Program-made: the position numbers and the translations under genes
Source of the DNA: an uncultured Brevibacillus sp.
GTDB lineage: Bacteria; Bacillota; Bacilli; Brevibacillales; Brevibacillaceae
Assembly (NCBI RefSeq): GCF_947502445.1
Contig: NZ_CANMZW010000035.1
Coordinates: 1-63,606 of the forward strand
Direction: 5' to 3'
Length of the DNA: 63,606 nt
Shown: one piece after another, positions 33,351 through 42,199 of the stretch
How the letters are laid out: every line of letters starts with the position of its first letter
How positions within the stretch are numbered: position 1 is the first letter of the stretch
The notes under the pieces: model-generated
Databases searched by the model: none
Told to the model about the DNA's origin: nothing
What the model saw: only the letters and a program-made list of their open reading frames with translations

Positions 33351-35429
33351 ATGGCTCGCGAGTTCTCTCTCTCGAATACGCGTAATATCGGTATCATGGC
33401 TCACATCGATGCTGGTAAGACGACTACCACGGAGCGTATTCTGTTCTACACTGGTCGCGTTCACAAAATTGGTGAGACACACGAAGGTGCGGCTACCATG
33501 GACTGGATGGAACAAGAACAAGAGCGCGGTATTACGATCACTTCCGCCGCTACTACTGCTCAATGGAAAGGCCATCGTATCAACATCATCGATACGCCTG
33601 GTCACGTAGACTTCACTGTAGAAGTGGAGCGCTCCCTGCGCGTTCTTGACGGTGCTGTAACCGTTTTTGACGCAAAGGGTGGTGTAGAACCACAGACTGA
33701 AACCGTATGGCGTCAAGCTGACAAATACGGTGTTCCGCGTGTTTGCTACATCAATAAAATGGACATCATCGGTGCTAACTTCGACATGTGCTTGGAGCAA
33801 ATCCGCACTCGTCTGGGAGCTAACCCGGTAGCAGTTCAATACCCAATCGGTGCTGAAGATCAGTTCAAAGGTATGGTTGACCTCATCGAGATGAAGGCAA
33901 TCATCTATACTGATGACCTGGGTAAAACATCTGACGCTGTAGAAATCCCTGCTGACCTGAAAGACAAATGCGATGAGCTGCGTATGGCATTGGTTGAAGC
34001 GGCTGCAGAACAAGATGAAGAACTGATGATGAAGTACCTCGAAGGCGAAGAGTTGACTAACGATGAAATTCGTGCAGCTCTGCGTAAAGGTACCATCGAT
34101 GTTAAACTCGTTCCAGTAATGTGCGGTTCTTCTTACCGCAACAAAGGTGTTCAACCTATGCTGGATAACGTAGTAACCTTCCTGCCATCGCCTGTAGACA
34201 TTCCGGCGATCAAAGGTACTTTGCCAGATACTGAAGACGAAGTGTCTCGTCCAGCTGACGATAACGGTCCGTTCTCTGCTCTTGCTTTCAAGATCATGAC
34301 TGACCCTTATGTTGGTCGACTGACCTTCTTCCGTGTATACTCTGGTGTATTGAATGCCGGTTCTTATGTACTCAACTCTACTAAAGGCAAGCGTGAGCGT
34401 GTAGGACGCATTCTGCAAATGCACGCAAACCACCGTGAAGAGATCCAAACGGTTTACTCCGGTGATATCGCTGCTGCAGTAGGTTTGAAAGATACAACGA
34501 CTGGTGATACTCTGTGTGATGAAAAGTCTCCGGTTATCCTGGAGTCCATGACATTCCCAGAACCAGTTATCTCCGTTGCGATCGAACCTAAGTCTAAAGC
34601 AGACCAAGACAAGATGGGTATTGCCCTGTCTAAATTGGCTGAAGAAGACCCTACGTTCAGAACTCGTACGGATGAAGAAACAGGTCAAACAATCATTTCC
34701 GGTATGGGTGAGCTTCACCTGGAGATCATCGTTGACCGCATGAGACGTGAATTCAAAGTGGAAGCGAACGTAGGTGCACCACAAGTTGCTTACCGTGAAA
34801 CATTCCGTACAGCAGCTAAAGTGGAAGGTAAATTCGTTCGTCAGTCCGGTGGTCGTGGTCAATTCGGTCACGTTTGGGTAGAGTTCGCTCCACTCGAAGC
34901 TGGGGCTGGATTCCAGTTTGAAAACAAAATCGTCGGTGGTGTGGTTCCAAGAGAATACATCCCTGCTGTTCAAGCGGGTATTGAAGAATCAATGAAAAAT
35001 GGTGTTATCGCTGGCTTCCCGCTGGTAGATATCAAAGCTACTATTGTAGACGGTAGCTACCATGACGTTGACTCCTCCGAAATGGCATTTAAAGTAGCAG
35101 GTTCCCTCGCTTTGAAAGAAGCTGCGAAAAAATGTGGCGCTGTTCTTCTTGAGCCAATCATGAAAGTAGAAGTAATCATGCCTGAAGAGTACATGGGCGA
35201 CGTAATGGGTGACCTGAACTCCCGTCGTGGTCGTATCGAAGGTATGGAAGCTCGTGCAAATGCACAAGCGATCCGTGCGATGGTACCACTGTCCGAGATG
35301 TTCGGATACTCCACAGTTCTTCGTTCCCGTACACAAGGCCGTGGTAACTACTCCATGGAGATCGATCACTACGAAGAGGTACCAAAATTCATCTCCGAAG
35401 AGATCATCAAAAAGTCCAAAGGCGAATAA
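33351..35429 (+). CDS. fusA: Elongation factor G
   Basis: A 692-residue GTPase that drives translocation. The G1 loop AHIDAGKTT is near residues 17-25, the switch and DTPGHVDF follow, and NKMD is the guanine site; domains II to V are complete. The ATG at 33351 follows GAAGGAGC; the upstream in-frame codon at 33333 is not homologous. The 541-codon reading frame on the reverse strand is a shadow of its codon usage. Confidence 0.98.
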   Translation: MAREFSLSNTRNIGIMAHIDAGKTTTTERILFYTGRVHKIGETHEGAATMDWMEQEQERGITITSAATTAQWKGHRINIIDTPGHVDFTVEVERSLRVLDGAVTVFDAKGGVEPQTETVWRQADKYGVPRVCYINKMDIIGANFDMCLEQIRTRLGANPVAVQYPIGAEDQFKGMVDLIEMKAIIYTDDLGKTSDAVEIPADLKDKCDELRMALVEAAAEQDEELMMKYLEGEELTNDEIRAALRKGTIDVKLVPVMCGSSYRNKGVQPMLDNVVTFLPSPVDIPAIKGTLPDTEDEVSRPADDNGPFSALAFKIMTDPYVGRLTFFRVYSGVLNAGSYVLNSTKGKRERVGRILQMHANHREEIQTVYSGDIAAAVGLKDTTTGDTLCDEKSPVILESMTFPEPVISVAIEPKSKADQDKMGIALSKLAEEDPTFRTRTDEETGQTIISGMGELHLEIIVDRMRREFKVEANVGAPQVAYRETFRTAAKVEGKFVRQSGGRGQFGHVWVEFAPLEAGAGFQFENKIVGGVVPREYIPAVQAGIEESMKNGVIAGFPLVDIKATIVDGSYHDVDSSEMAFKVAGSLALKEAAKKCGAVLLEPIMKVEVIMPEEYMGDVMGDLNSRRGRIEGMEARANAQAIRAMVPLSEMFGYSTVLRSRTQGRGNYSMEIDHYEEVPKFISEEIIKKSKGE

Positions 35430-35456
35430 TAGTAGCTCCTGGCTTTATCTTCAAGC

Positions 35457-35509
35457 AAGAAAGGTTTACAATAGTAACGGGACAACCATTAGTAGGGTAA
35501 ACCTTTCTT
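35457..35509 (+). repeat. Long hairpin in the fusA-tufA spacer
   Basis: A perfect 12-bp stem (AAGAAAGGTTTA at 35457-35468 with TAAACCTTTCTT at 35498-35509) encloses a 29-base loop. No T run follows, so it is not a clear terminator. It lies 42 bases before tufA and may be a leader or processing element. Confidence 0.75.
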
Positions 35510-35551
35510 TAAACCAATATAACCCTTATCATTTAAGGAGGCTTTTCTCTC

Positions 35552-36742
35552 ATGGCAAAAGCGAAATTTGAACGTAATAAACCACACGTTAACATCGGTA
35601 CTATTGGTCACGTTGACCATGGTAAAACTACCCTGACTGCTGCTATTACAACTGTTTTGGCACAATCAGGTAAAGCACAAGCAATGAACTATGCTGCGAT
35701 TGACGCTGCTCCAGAAGAAAAAGAGCGCGGTATCACAATCAACACAGCACACGTTGAGTACGAAACTGAAAACCGTCACTATGCTCACGTTGACTGCCCT
35801 GGTCACGCTGACTACGTGAAAAACATGATTACTGGTGCTGCTCAAATGGACGGAGCAATCCTGGTTGTATCCGCAGCTGATGGCCCTATGCCACAAACTC
35901 GCGAGCACATCCTGCTCTCCAAACAAGTAGGCGTACCTTACATCGTAGTATTCATGAACAAATGCGACATGGTAGACGATGAAGAGTTGTTGGAACTCGT
36001 TGAAATGGAAATCCGCGACCTGCTGTCCCAATACGACTTCCCAGGTGACGACACTCCAGTAATCAAAGGTTCTGCTAAAGAAGCTTTGGACAACCCAACT
36101 GGTGACTGGGCTAAGAAAATCGCTGAGTTGATGGACGCTGTTGACAGCTACATCCCAACTCCTGAGCGTGCAACTGACAAGCCTTTCCTGATGCCTGTAG
36201 AGGATGTTTTCACAATTACTGGTCGTGGTACTGTAGCTACTGGTCGCGTAGAGCGCGGTGTAGTTAAAGTTGGTGACCAAGTAGAAATCATCGGTCTGGC
36301 TGAAGAAACTAAAAACACAACTGTAACTGGTGTTGAGATGTTCCGCAAATTGCTGGATTCCGCTCAAGCTGGTGACAACATCGGTGCTCTGTTGCGCGGT
36401 GTAGACCGTAATGACATCGAGCGCGGACAATGCTTGGCAAAACCAGGTTCCGTTAAGCCTTACACTAAGTTCAAAGCAGAAGTTTATGTTCTGTCCAAAG
36501 AAGAGGGCGGACGTCACACTCCTTTCTTTGCTAACTACCGTCCACAGTTCTACTTCCGTACAACTGACGTTACAGGTATCATCCAACTGCCAGAAGGCGT
36601 TGAAATGATCATGCCTGGCGACAACACTGAGTTCACTGTTGAACTGATCGCTCCAGTAGCGATGGAACAAGGTACTCGCTTCGCTATCCGCGAAGGTGGC
36701 CGTACAGTAGGCGCTGGCGTTGTAGCTTCCATCGAATCCTAA
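35552..36742 (+). CDS. tufA: Elongation factor Tu
   Basis: A 396-residue GTPase that carries aminoacyl-tRNA to the ribosome. GHVDHGKTT (about 19-27), DCPGHADY and NKCD are intact, and domains II and III run to a normal C terminus (AGVVASIES). TAAGGAGGC precedes the ATG. It is 122 bases after fusA. A strong terminator follows, so the str operon ends here. Confidence 0.98.
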   Translation: MAKAKFERNKPHVNIGTIGHVDHGKTTLTAAITTVLAQSGKAQAMNYAAIDAAPEEKERGITINTAHVEYETENRHYAHVDCPGHADYVKNMITGAAQMDGAILVVSAADGPMPQTREHILLSKQVGVPYIVVFMNKCDMVDDEELLELVEMEIRDLLSQYDFPGDDTPVIKGSAKEALDNPTGDWAKKIAELMDAVDSYIPTPERATDKPFLMPVEDVFTITGRGTVATGRVERGVVKVGDQVEIIGLAEETKNTTVTGVEMFRKLLDSAQAGDNIGALLRGVDRNDIERGQCLAKPGSVKPYTKFKAEVYVLSKEEGGRHTPFFANYRPQFYFRTTDVTGIIQLPEGVEMIMPGDNTEFTVELIAPVAMEQGTRFAIREGGRTVGAGVVASIES

Positions 36743-36760
36743 TCGATTCTGATACATGTA

Positions 36761-36796
36761 AAAAAACCCGACAGCATTATGTTGTCGGGTTTTTTG
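36761..36796 (+). terminator. Terminator after tufA
   Basis: An 11-bp stem (AAAACCCGACA at 36763-36773 with TGTCGGGTTTT) is followed by T residues. Confidence 0.9.
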
Positions 36797-36912
36797 CTGT
36801 TTCGTTTTGAACATCATCGATTTTATAAATGGCTCCCATCAAAATGATTCAATAAGCATCTCCTGAGGATGTGCTACAATACGATCAGGATTGGATGGGG
36901 GATACAATAAAA

Positions 36913-37845
36913 ATGAAAAGTAATGAACGTTTACTGTATTTGATGTTAGCAGGAGTTATTACGCTGTGGGGCTTGAATGTCGTCATGGTTAAATATCTCA
37001 CCGTATTTCCTCCTATATATGTAGCCGTAATCAGAATGACCGTTGCGGGTCTTTGTCTAGCACCTATTGTGTATATGTACCGGCAGAATTTGAAATTCAG
37101 GAAAATGGATTGGCTACTGCTAGCAGGTGTAGGGGCGAGTTCTATCGCGCTTCATCAAATCACATTAGCTACGGGAGTGCAGTATACAACGGCTGGGAAT
37201 GCATCACTCATTTTAGCGTTGAATCCTTTGGCAACGGCATTGCTTGCGATGATGCTGCTTGGTGAAGGCATGTCGTGGAGAAAAGGCGTGGGCATCGGGA
37301 TCGGATTTGCAGGCGTATTGATTGTTGTCATTTCTCAGCATGGAAGCATTCATATGAATGGCTGGGGAGATGCAATCATGTTTTTCTCCATGCTCATGTA
37401 TGTAACAGGTGGTTTACTCGTACGAAAGCTGGTAGTACGCGGCGTACCTGTTCTATTAATTACCGCTTTATCGCAAATGTTTGGTGTCGTATTTCTATGG
37501 TTAACGGCACTCTCCATGAATCCTTTTAGCTACTATGCCGGATTGGATGTATCGGCCCTTCAGTGGGGCGTTATATTCGTGTCGGGTGCACTATCGACAG
37601 CACTTGGGACAGTCGGCTGGAATTATGGAATTCGCCAATTAGGGGCAAGCAGAACGGCCGTATTTTTAAATGGAATGCCGATGGCCAGTTTGCTGTTTGC
37701 GGCAATATTTTTAGGGGAGAAACTCCAATTTGTTCATTTGCTCGCACTGATCATGATCGTAGGTGGCGTATACTTGGGCTCGCGTACATTACCAAAGAAA
37801 TTACAGGCAAGTACTGCTGCGACAGAGGTAACAACAAAGGCGTAG
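36913..37845 (+). CDS. EamA-family (DMT superfamily) membrane transporter
   Basis: A 310-residue protein with about ten transmembrane helices arranged as two EamA repeats. Such drug/metabolite transporters usually export metabolites; the substrate is not predictable here. Conserved features include the WGLNVV segment in helix 1 and the GWNYGIRQLGASRTA stretch before the penultimate helices. The ATG at 36913 follows a GGGG-rich site; the GTG at 36871 would put its SD three bases away. A TGnTACAAT extended -10 box lies at 36872-36880. Together with the next gene it separates tufA from the S10 operon. Confidence 0.85.
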   Translation: MKSNERLLYLMLAGVITLWGLNVVMVKYLTVFPPIYVAVIRMTVAGLCLAPIVYMYRQNLKFRKMDWLLLAGVGASSIALHQITLATGVQYTTAGNASLILALNPLATALLAMMLLGEGMSWRKGVGIGIGFAGVLIVVISQHGSIHMNGWGDAIMFFSMLMYVTGGLLVRKLVVRGVPVLLITALSQMFGVVFLWLTALSMNPFSYYAGLDVSALQWGVIFVSGALSTALGTVGWNYGIRQLGASRTAVFLNGMPMASLLFAAIFLGEKLQFVHLLALIMIVGGVYLGSRTLPKKLQASTAATEVTTKA

Positions 37846-37870
37846 GGGAGATCCCTACGCTTCTTCTTTT
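37840..37870. terminator. Terminator between convergent EamA and globin genes
   Basis: GCGTAGGG (37840-37847) pairs with CCCTACGC (37853-37860), followed by TTCTTCTTTTT. The stem overlaps both stop codons and probably serves the + strand gene chiefly. Confidence 0.75.
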
Positions 37871-38253
37871 TGCTCCCATTGATTGACCATATGATGAGCA
37901 GTAAGTCGCAGGCGATCGAATATTTGCTGCCTCAGCTCTCCTTGAAGCCCGGTTTGATCCATGGCTTCCTTCATACATGCCAGCCAAGCTTCCGCCTGTG
38001 CAGCACCGATAGGAAAACGCATATGGCGTGCGCGAAGCATGGGATGACCATGTTGATCGGTGTATAGAGTAGGTCCACCCAGAAACTGAGTTAAAAACTG
38101 ATATTGCCGCTCTTTCACCTCGGTGAAATCTTCGGGGAAAAGAGGAGCGAGATCTGGGTGCTTTGCTACCAAATCATAAAAGTTATCGACAAGACGGGCT
38201 AATGTATCAGCTCCGCCAATCATATCATAGGGAGTGCGAATTGCTTCGGACAT
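37855..38253 (-). CDS. Truncated haemoglobin, group II
   Basis: A 132-residue two-over-two globin, similar to B. subtilis YjbI. Residues include YDMIGGADTLARLVDNFY at the start, FTEVKERQYQFLTQFLGGP in the E-helix region, and the proximal His in RHMRFPIG (about residue 77). Such proteins bind oxygen or nitric oxide at haem; the precise role is not shown by the sequence. AAAGGAGG lies eight bases before the ATG on the reverse strand. It converges on the EamA gene and diverges from the S10 operon. Confidence 0.9.
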   Translation of the reverse strand: MSEAIRTPYDMIGGADTLARLVDNFYDLVAKHPDLAPLFPEDFTEVKERQYQFLTQFLGGPTLYTDQHGHPMLRARHMRFPIGAAQAEAWLACMKEAMDQTGLQGELRQQIFDRLRLTAHHMVNQWEQKEEA

Positions 38254-38444
38254 CTCGTCTAGCCTCCTTTAAGGGGATGTTCCACCCTTAGTATAGCGTG
38301 TTTCTTCTATTATATATAGAAGTCAGATGCAGCTGGCAGGGAATCCCGCTTGCCTTTCAGTGGGGAAATCAGTATCATAGTCAGAGTGAGCCTAGTGATT
38401 TGGCTTGCTTGTACAAAAAATATGCGGGTACCTAAAGAAATGAC

Positions 38445-38473
38445 TTGCGTAGCCCAATTATTTTTAGTACAAT
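38445..38473 (+). promoter_or_regulatory. SigA promoter of the S10 operon
   Basis: TTGCGT, 17 bases, TACAAT, about 135 bases before rpsJ. No other strong promoter is seen until after rplQ. Confidence 0.8.
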
Positions 38474-38483
38474 ATTGAATGTT

Positions 38484-38549
38484 GGTCATGGACTTGCGAT
38501 GATGTGGGAGGTTGCTGACACACCCGGGCCCTTTGCCATGACCGGGGTG
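38484..38549 (+). promoter_or_regulatory. Structured leader of the S10 operon
   Basis: GGTCATGG (38484-38491) pairs with CCATGACC (38536-38543) to close a 44-base loop. Inside and after it, CACCCGG (38521) can pair with CCGGGGTG (38542-38549), using part of the same strand. The 356-base gap before rpsJ otherwise holds only the promoter and the upstream region of the reverse globin gene. Confidence 0.6.
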
Positions 38550-38609
38550 CAGGATATTTCCACGGAGAAATGTCTGTTTAGAAAAATGGGCGAAAAAGGA
38601 GGGACTTAA

Positions 38610-38918
38610 ATGGCAAAGCAAAAGATTCGTATTCGTTTGAAGGCGTATGATCACAAAATCCTCGATCAGTCCGCAGAAAAAATTGTAGAGACTGCTAAGC
38701 GTTCCGGTGCAAACGTGTCCGGTCCAATCCCGCTTCCTACGGAGAAAGCAGTTTACACGATCCTGCGTGCGGTTCATAAGTACAAAGATTCTCGTGAGCA
38801 ATTCGAGATGCGTACACATAAACGTTTGATCGACATCTTGAACCCAACACCACAAACAGTAGATGCGTTGATGCGTCTGGATCTGCCATCTGGTGTGGAC
38901 ATCGAGATCAAACTGTAA
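38610..38918 (+). CDS. rpsJ: Ribosomal protein S10
   Basis: A 102-residue 30S head protein, also NusE in antitermination complexes. It starts MAKQKIRIRLKAYDHK and ends GVDIEIKL as in other Bacillales. AAGGAGGGA lies before the ATG. It is the first gene of the 24-gene S10-spc-alpha series that runs to rplQ without a clear terminator. Confidence 0.98.
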   Translation: MAKQKIRIRLKAYDHKILDQSAEKIVETAKRSGANVSGPIPLPTEKAVYTILRAVHKYKDSREQFEMRTHKRLIDILNPTPQTVDALMRLDLPSGVDIEIKL

Positions 38919-39066
38919 GGTCCCAAAAAGCGATACACGCGCAGACGTTGTCTTGATAAGCGTGTTACACCAAGCATCAAACCCTTAAAATGGCACCCCT
39001 GCGCATCGATGGGGACTTGATACAACATAAAATGTTTTTCTGAAATAAGCACAGGAGGTGGCACAA

Positions 39067-39696
39067 ATGACCAAAGGAATCTTAGGGAAAAAACTTGGAA
39101 TGACTCAAGTTTTTGGTCCGAACGGAACAGCGATTGCTGTAACGGTCATCGAGGCTGGTTCTAACGTAGTTCTCCAAAAGAAAGACCTGGAGAATGACGG
39201 TTACGAAGCAATCCAAATTGGCTTCGAAGACAAAAAAGAGCAGCGCGCTAACAAGCCGGAAAAAGGCCATGCAGCAAAAGCTAACACTGCTCCTAAGCGC
39301 TTCGTTCGCGAAATTCGCGGAGTAAACCTCGCTGACTTTGAGGTTGGTCAAGAGTTGAAGGCTGATATTTTTGCTGAGGGAGATATCGTTGACGTTGCTG
39401 GCGTATCCAAAGGTAAAGGATTCGCAGGTTCTATCAAACGTCACAATCAATCCCGCGGTCCAATGGCTCACGGTTCGCGCTACCATCGCGGCCCAGGTTC
39501 TCTGGGTGCAGTTGATCCAGGACGCGTATTCAAAGGTCAAAGCCTGCCAGGTCAAATGGGTGGCGACAACGTTACTATCCAAAACCTGGAAGTAGTGAAA
39601 GTAGTGGCAGAACGTAACCTGATTCTCGTTAAAGGCTCCGTGCCTGGTCCGAAAAACGGTTGCGTACTCGTTTCCACGGCAGTCAAGAAGAACTAG
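39067..39696 (+). CDS. rplC: Ribosomal protein L3
   Basis: A 209-residue 50S protein that reaches the peptidyl transferase centre through its central loop (RYHRGPGSLGAVDPGRVFKG region). It starts MTKGILGKKLGMTQVF at the ATG 39067; AGGAGGTG precedes it and rules out the in-frame GTG at 39058. The 148 bases after rpsJ contain a possible long-range stem (38939-38944 with 38999-39004). Confidence 0.98.
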   Translation: MTKGILGKKLGMTQVFGPNGTAIAVTVIEAGSNVVLQKKDLENDGYEAIQIGFEDKKEQRANKPEKGHAAKANTAPKRFVREIRGVNLADFEVGQELKADIFAEGDIVDVAGVSKGKGFAGSIKRHNQSRGPMAHGSRYHRGPGSLGAVDPGRVFKGQSLPGQMGGDNVTIQNLEVVKVVAERNLILVKGSVPGPKNGCVLVSTAVKKN

Positions 39697-39716
39697 TAAG
39701 GAAAGGAGGAACTGAC

Positions 39717-40340
39717 ATGCCGAAAGTAGCTCTTTATAACCAAACCGGTTCTCAAGTTGGAGAAATCGAATTGGCAGATAGCGTGTTTGGGATTGAACCT
39801 AACAACGCTGTACTGTACGATGCGATCGTGATGCAACAAGCATCCCAACGTCAAGGTACACATGACGTAAAGAACCGTTCTGAAGTACGTGGTGGTGGCC
39901 GCAAGCCATGGCGCCAAAAAGGTACAGGTCGTGCACGCCAAGGTTCCATTCGCTCTCCGCAATGGAAAGGTGGCGGTGTTGTATTCGGTCCAACACCTCG
40001 CAAATACGGTTACAAACTGAACCGTAAAGTTCGTCGTCTGGCACTGAAATCCGCACTCTCTACCAAAGTACAAAACAATGAACTTTTGGTACTGGAAGCC
40101 CTGAACATCACGGCTCCAAAAACAAAAGAAATGACAGTTGTTCTGAACAGCTTCAAAGCAGATCGCAAAGTTCTGATCGTTACCTCCGAGTATGATCAAA
40201 ACGTAGCGCTCTCTTCCCGCAACATCCCAGGCGCTAAAATCGTAGATGCAGCAGGCATTAACGTTCTGGACCTGGTAGCGCATGACAAAGTAATCGTGAC
40301 GAAAGAAGCGATTGCGAAAGTAGAGGAGGTGCTCGCATAA
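39717..40340 (+). CDS. rplD: Ribosomal protein L4
   Basis: A 207-residue 50S protein whose extended loop (about residues 45-95, rich in Arg and Gly: GGGRKPWRQKGTGRARQG) lines the exit tunnel and is the usual site of macrolide resistance changes; none is evident. The ATG at 39717 follows AAAGGAGGA. Its stop overlaps the rplW start by one base (TAATG). Confidence 0.97.
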   Translation: MPKVALYNQTGSQVGEIELADSVFGIEPNNAVLYDAIVMQQASQRQGTHDVKNRSEVRGGGRKPWRQKGTGRARQGSIRSPQWKGGGVVFGPTPRKYGYKLNRKVRRLALKSALSTKVQNNELLVLEALNITAPKTKEMTVVLNSFKADRKVLIVTSEYDQNVALSSRNIPGAKIVDAAGINVLDLVAHDKVIVTKEAIAKVEEVLA

Positions 40341-40630
40341 TGAAGAGCCTTCATGATGTCCTTAAACGCCCTGTCATTACCGAGCGCACCACTGATATGA
40401 TGGCTGAGAAGAAGTACGTTTTCGAAGTACCTCTCAAAGCCAACAAGACAGAAATCAAACAAGCTGTTGAAAAAGTATTTGGCGTAAAAGTAGAAGCAGT
40501 TAACACTGTTCGTGTTCCTGCTAAACCAAAACGCTACGGAAAATACTCCGGTTACACATCCGAGTGGAAGAAAGCAATCGTTAAGCTGACTGATGACAGC
40601 AAAGACTTGGCCTTCTACGAGGGAGTATAA
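40340..40630 (+). CDS. rplW: Ribosomal protein L23
   Basis: A 96-residue 50S protein at the tunnel exit that docks trigger factor and the signal recognition particle. It starts MKSLHDVLKRPVITE, with the loop KPKRYGKYSGYTSEWKKA. AGAGGAGGTG lies inside the end of rplD and serves as ribosome site. Confidence 0.97.
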   Translation: MKSLHDVLKRPVITERTTDMMAEKKYVFEVPLKANKTEIKQAVEKVFGVKVEAVNTVRVPAKPKRYGKYSGYTSEWKKAIVKLTDDSKDLAFYEGV

Positions 40631-40662
40631 CCTCGACGACTACCGAAAAGGAGGGTATTAAC

Positions 40663-41493
40663 ATGGGTATCAAAAAGTTTAAACCGACTTCTCCTGGTCG
40701 TCGCCAAATGACGGTTTCTACTTTCGAGGAGATCACCACGTCAACTCCCGAAAAATCCTTGCTGGCGCCTCTTAGCAAAAATGCTGGTCGCAACAACCAA
40801 GGTAGAATTACCGTTCGTCATCAAGGTGGCGGTCATAAACGTAAATATCGTATTATCGACTTCAAACGTAACAAAGATGGTATCGTAGGTCGCGTAGCTA
40901 CTATCGAATACGATCCAAACCGTTCCGCTAACATCGCGCTGATCAACTATGCAGACGGTGAAAAGCGTTACATCATCGCTCCACAAAACCTGAAAGTGGG
41001 AGACCAGATCGTATCTGGAGCAGATGCCGACATCAAAATCGGTAACGCACTGCCACTGGAGAAAATCCCGGTAGGTACAACAATCCACAACATCGAGCTG
41101 AAACCTGGTAAAGGTGGCCAACTGGTTCGTGCAGCTGGTACTTCCGCTCAGTTGCTTGGTCGCGATGGCGAGTTCGTAATTGTACGTCTTTCTTCCGGTG
41201 AAACACGCCGCATTCATAACGTATGCCGTGCTACCATTGGTCAAGTAGGAAACCAAGATCACGAACTGCTGAACATTGGTAAAGCAGGACGTTCCCGCTG
41301 GTTGGGTGTTCGCCCGACTGTTCGTGGTAGCGTAATGAACCCTAATGATCACCCACACGGTGGTGGTGAAGGTCGCGCTCCAATCGGTCGCAAGGCACCA
41401 GTTACTCCTTGGGGTAAACCTACATTGGGTCTCAAGACTCGCAAGAAAAAGAACAAGTCCGACCAGTACATCATCCGCCGCCGCAAGAAGTAA
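40663..41493 (+). CDS. rplB: Ribosomal protein L2
   Basis: A 276-residue 50S protein needed for subunit joining and peptidyl transfer. The conserved C-terminal block RPTVRGSVMNPNDHPHGGGEG contains the key His. AAGGAGGG precedes the ATG. The basic tail (LKTRKKKNKSDQYIIRRRKK) is typical. Confidence 0.98.
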   Translation: MGIKKFKPTSPGRRQMTVSTFEEITTSTPEKSLLAPLSKNAGRNNQGRITVRHQGGGHKRKYRIIDFKRNKDGIVGRVATIEYDPNRSANIALINYADGEKRYIIAPQNLKVGDQIVSGADADIKIGNALPLEKIPVGTTIHNIELKPGKGGQLVRAAGTSAQLLGRDGEFVIVRLSSGETRRIHNVCRATIGQVGNQDHELLNIGKAGRSRWLGVRPTVRGSVMNPNDHPHGGGEGRAPIGRKAPVTPWGKPTLGLKTRKKKNKSDQYIIRRRKK

Positions 41494-41542
41494 GGTAGGC
41501 TGATACTATAACCGAACGCCTTTGGCGAAGGGAGGTTCACTA

Positions 41543-41824
41543 ATGGGACGTAGCTTAAAAAAGGGTCCTTTCGTGGATGACCACTTGATGAAAAAAGTTG
41601 ACGAGCAAAATGAAAAGAACGAGAAGCGAGTGATCAAAACTTGGTCTCGCCGTTCCACCATTTTCCCTGATTTCGTAGGACACACGTTTGCAGTTTACGA
41701 TGGCCGCAAACATGTACCAGTATACGTATCGGAAGACATGGTTGGTCATAAATTGGGTGAATTCGCACCAACTCGTACCTTCAAGGGTCACGTCGACAAC
41801 GACAAGAAATCCAAGAAGCGCTAA
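41543..41824 (+). CDS. rpsS: Ribosomal protein S19
   Basis: A 93-residue 30S head protein. It starts MGRSLKKGPFVDDHLMKKV at the ATG 41543 with GAAGGGAGG upstream, and contains WSRRSTIFPDFVGHTFAVYDGRKHVPVYV in two conserved strands. The in-frame codon at 41522 would start before the ribosome site. Confidence 0.98.
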   Translation: MGRSLKKGPFVDDHLMKKVDEQNEKNEKRVIKTWSRRSTIFPDFVGHTFAVYDGRKHVPVYVSEDMVGHKLGEFAPTRTFKGHVDNDKKSKKR

Positions 41825-41853
41825 TTTTCTCTTGACAGAGAGGAGGTACAAAG

Positions 41854-42186
41854 ATGGAAGCAAAAGCAGTTGCTCGGAATATCCGTATCGCGTCTCGTAA
41901 AGTTCGCCTCGTGGTTGACTTGATTCGCGGTAAGCAAGTAGGTGAAGCATTGGCGATCTTGAAACACACGCCTAAAGCAGCTTCTCCGGTTGTTGAAAAA
42001 CTCCTGAAGTCGGCTATTGCAAACGCTGAGCACAACTATGAGCTGGATCCAAACAGCCTGGTAGTGAGCAAAATCTTCGTAGACCAAGGTCCTACGTTGA
42101 AGCGTTTCCGCCCGCGCGCTATGGGTCGCGCTAGCCGCATCCATAAACGCACGAGCCACATCACCGTGGTACTAAACGAGAAATAA
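41854..42186 (+). CDS. rplV: Ribosomal protein L22
   Basis: A 110-residue 50S protein with a long hairpin loop in the exit tunnel (LKRFRPRAMGRASRIHKRTSH area). It is of normal length with no insertion of the kind seen in macrolide-resistant mutants. GAGAGGAGGT precedes the ATG. Confidence 0.98.
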   Translation: MEAKAVARNIRIASRKVRLVVDLIRGKQVGEALAILKHTPKAASPVVEKLLKSAIANAEHNYELDPNSLVVSKIFVDQGPTLKRFRPRAMGRASRIHKRTSHITVVLNEK

Positions 42187-42199
42187 GGAGGGATTACGT

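Noticed and set aside
35465..35493. A promoter for tufA (TTTACA, 17 bases, ATTAGT)
   Set aside because: The -10 box matches the consensus at only three of six bases and overlaps the long stem.
33348..36817. Long reverse frames inside fusA and tufA (541 and 383 codons)
   Set aside because: They mirror the codon bias of EF-G and EF-Tu and show no start signals or family resemblance.
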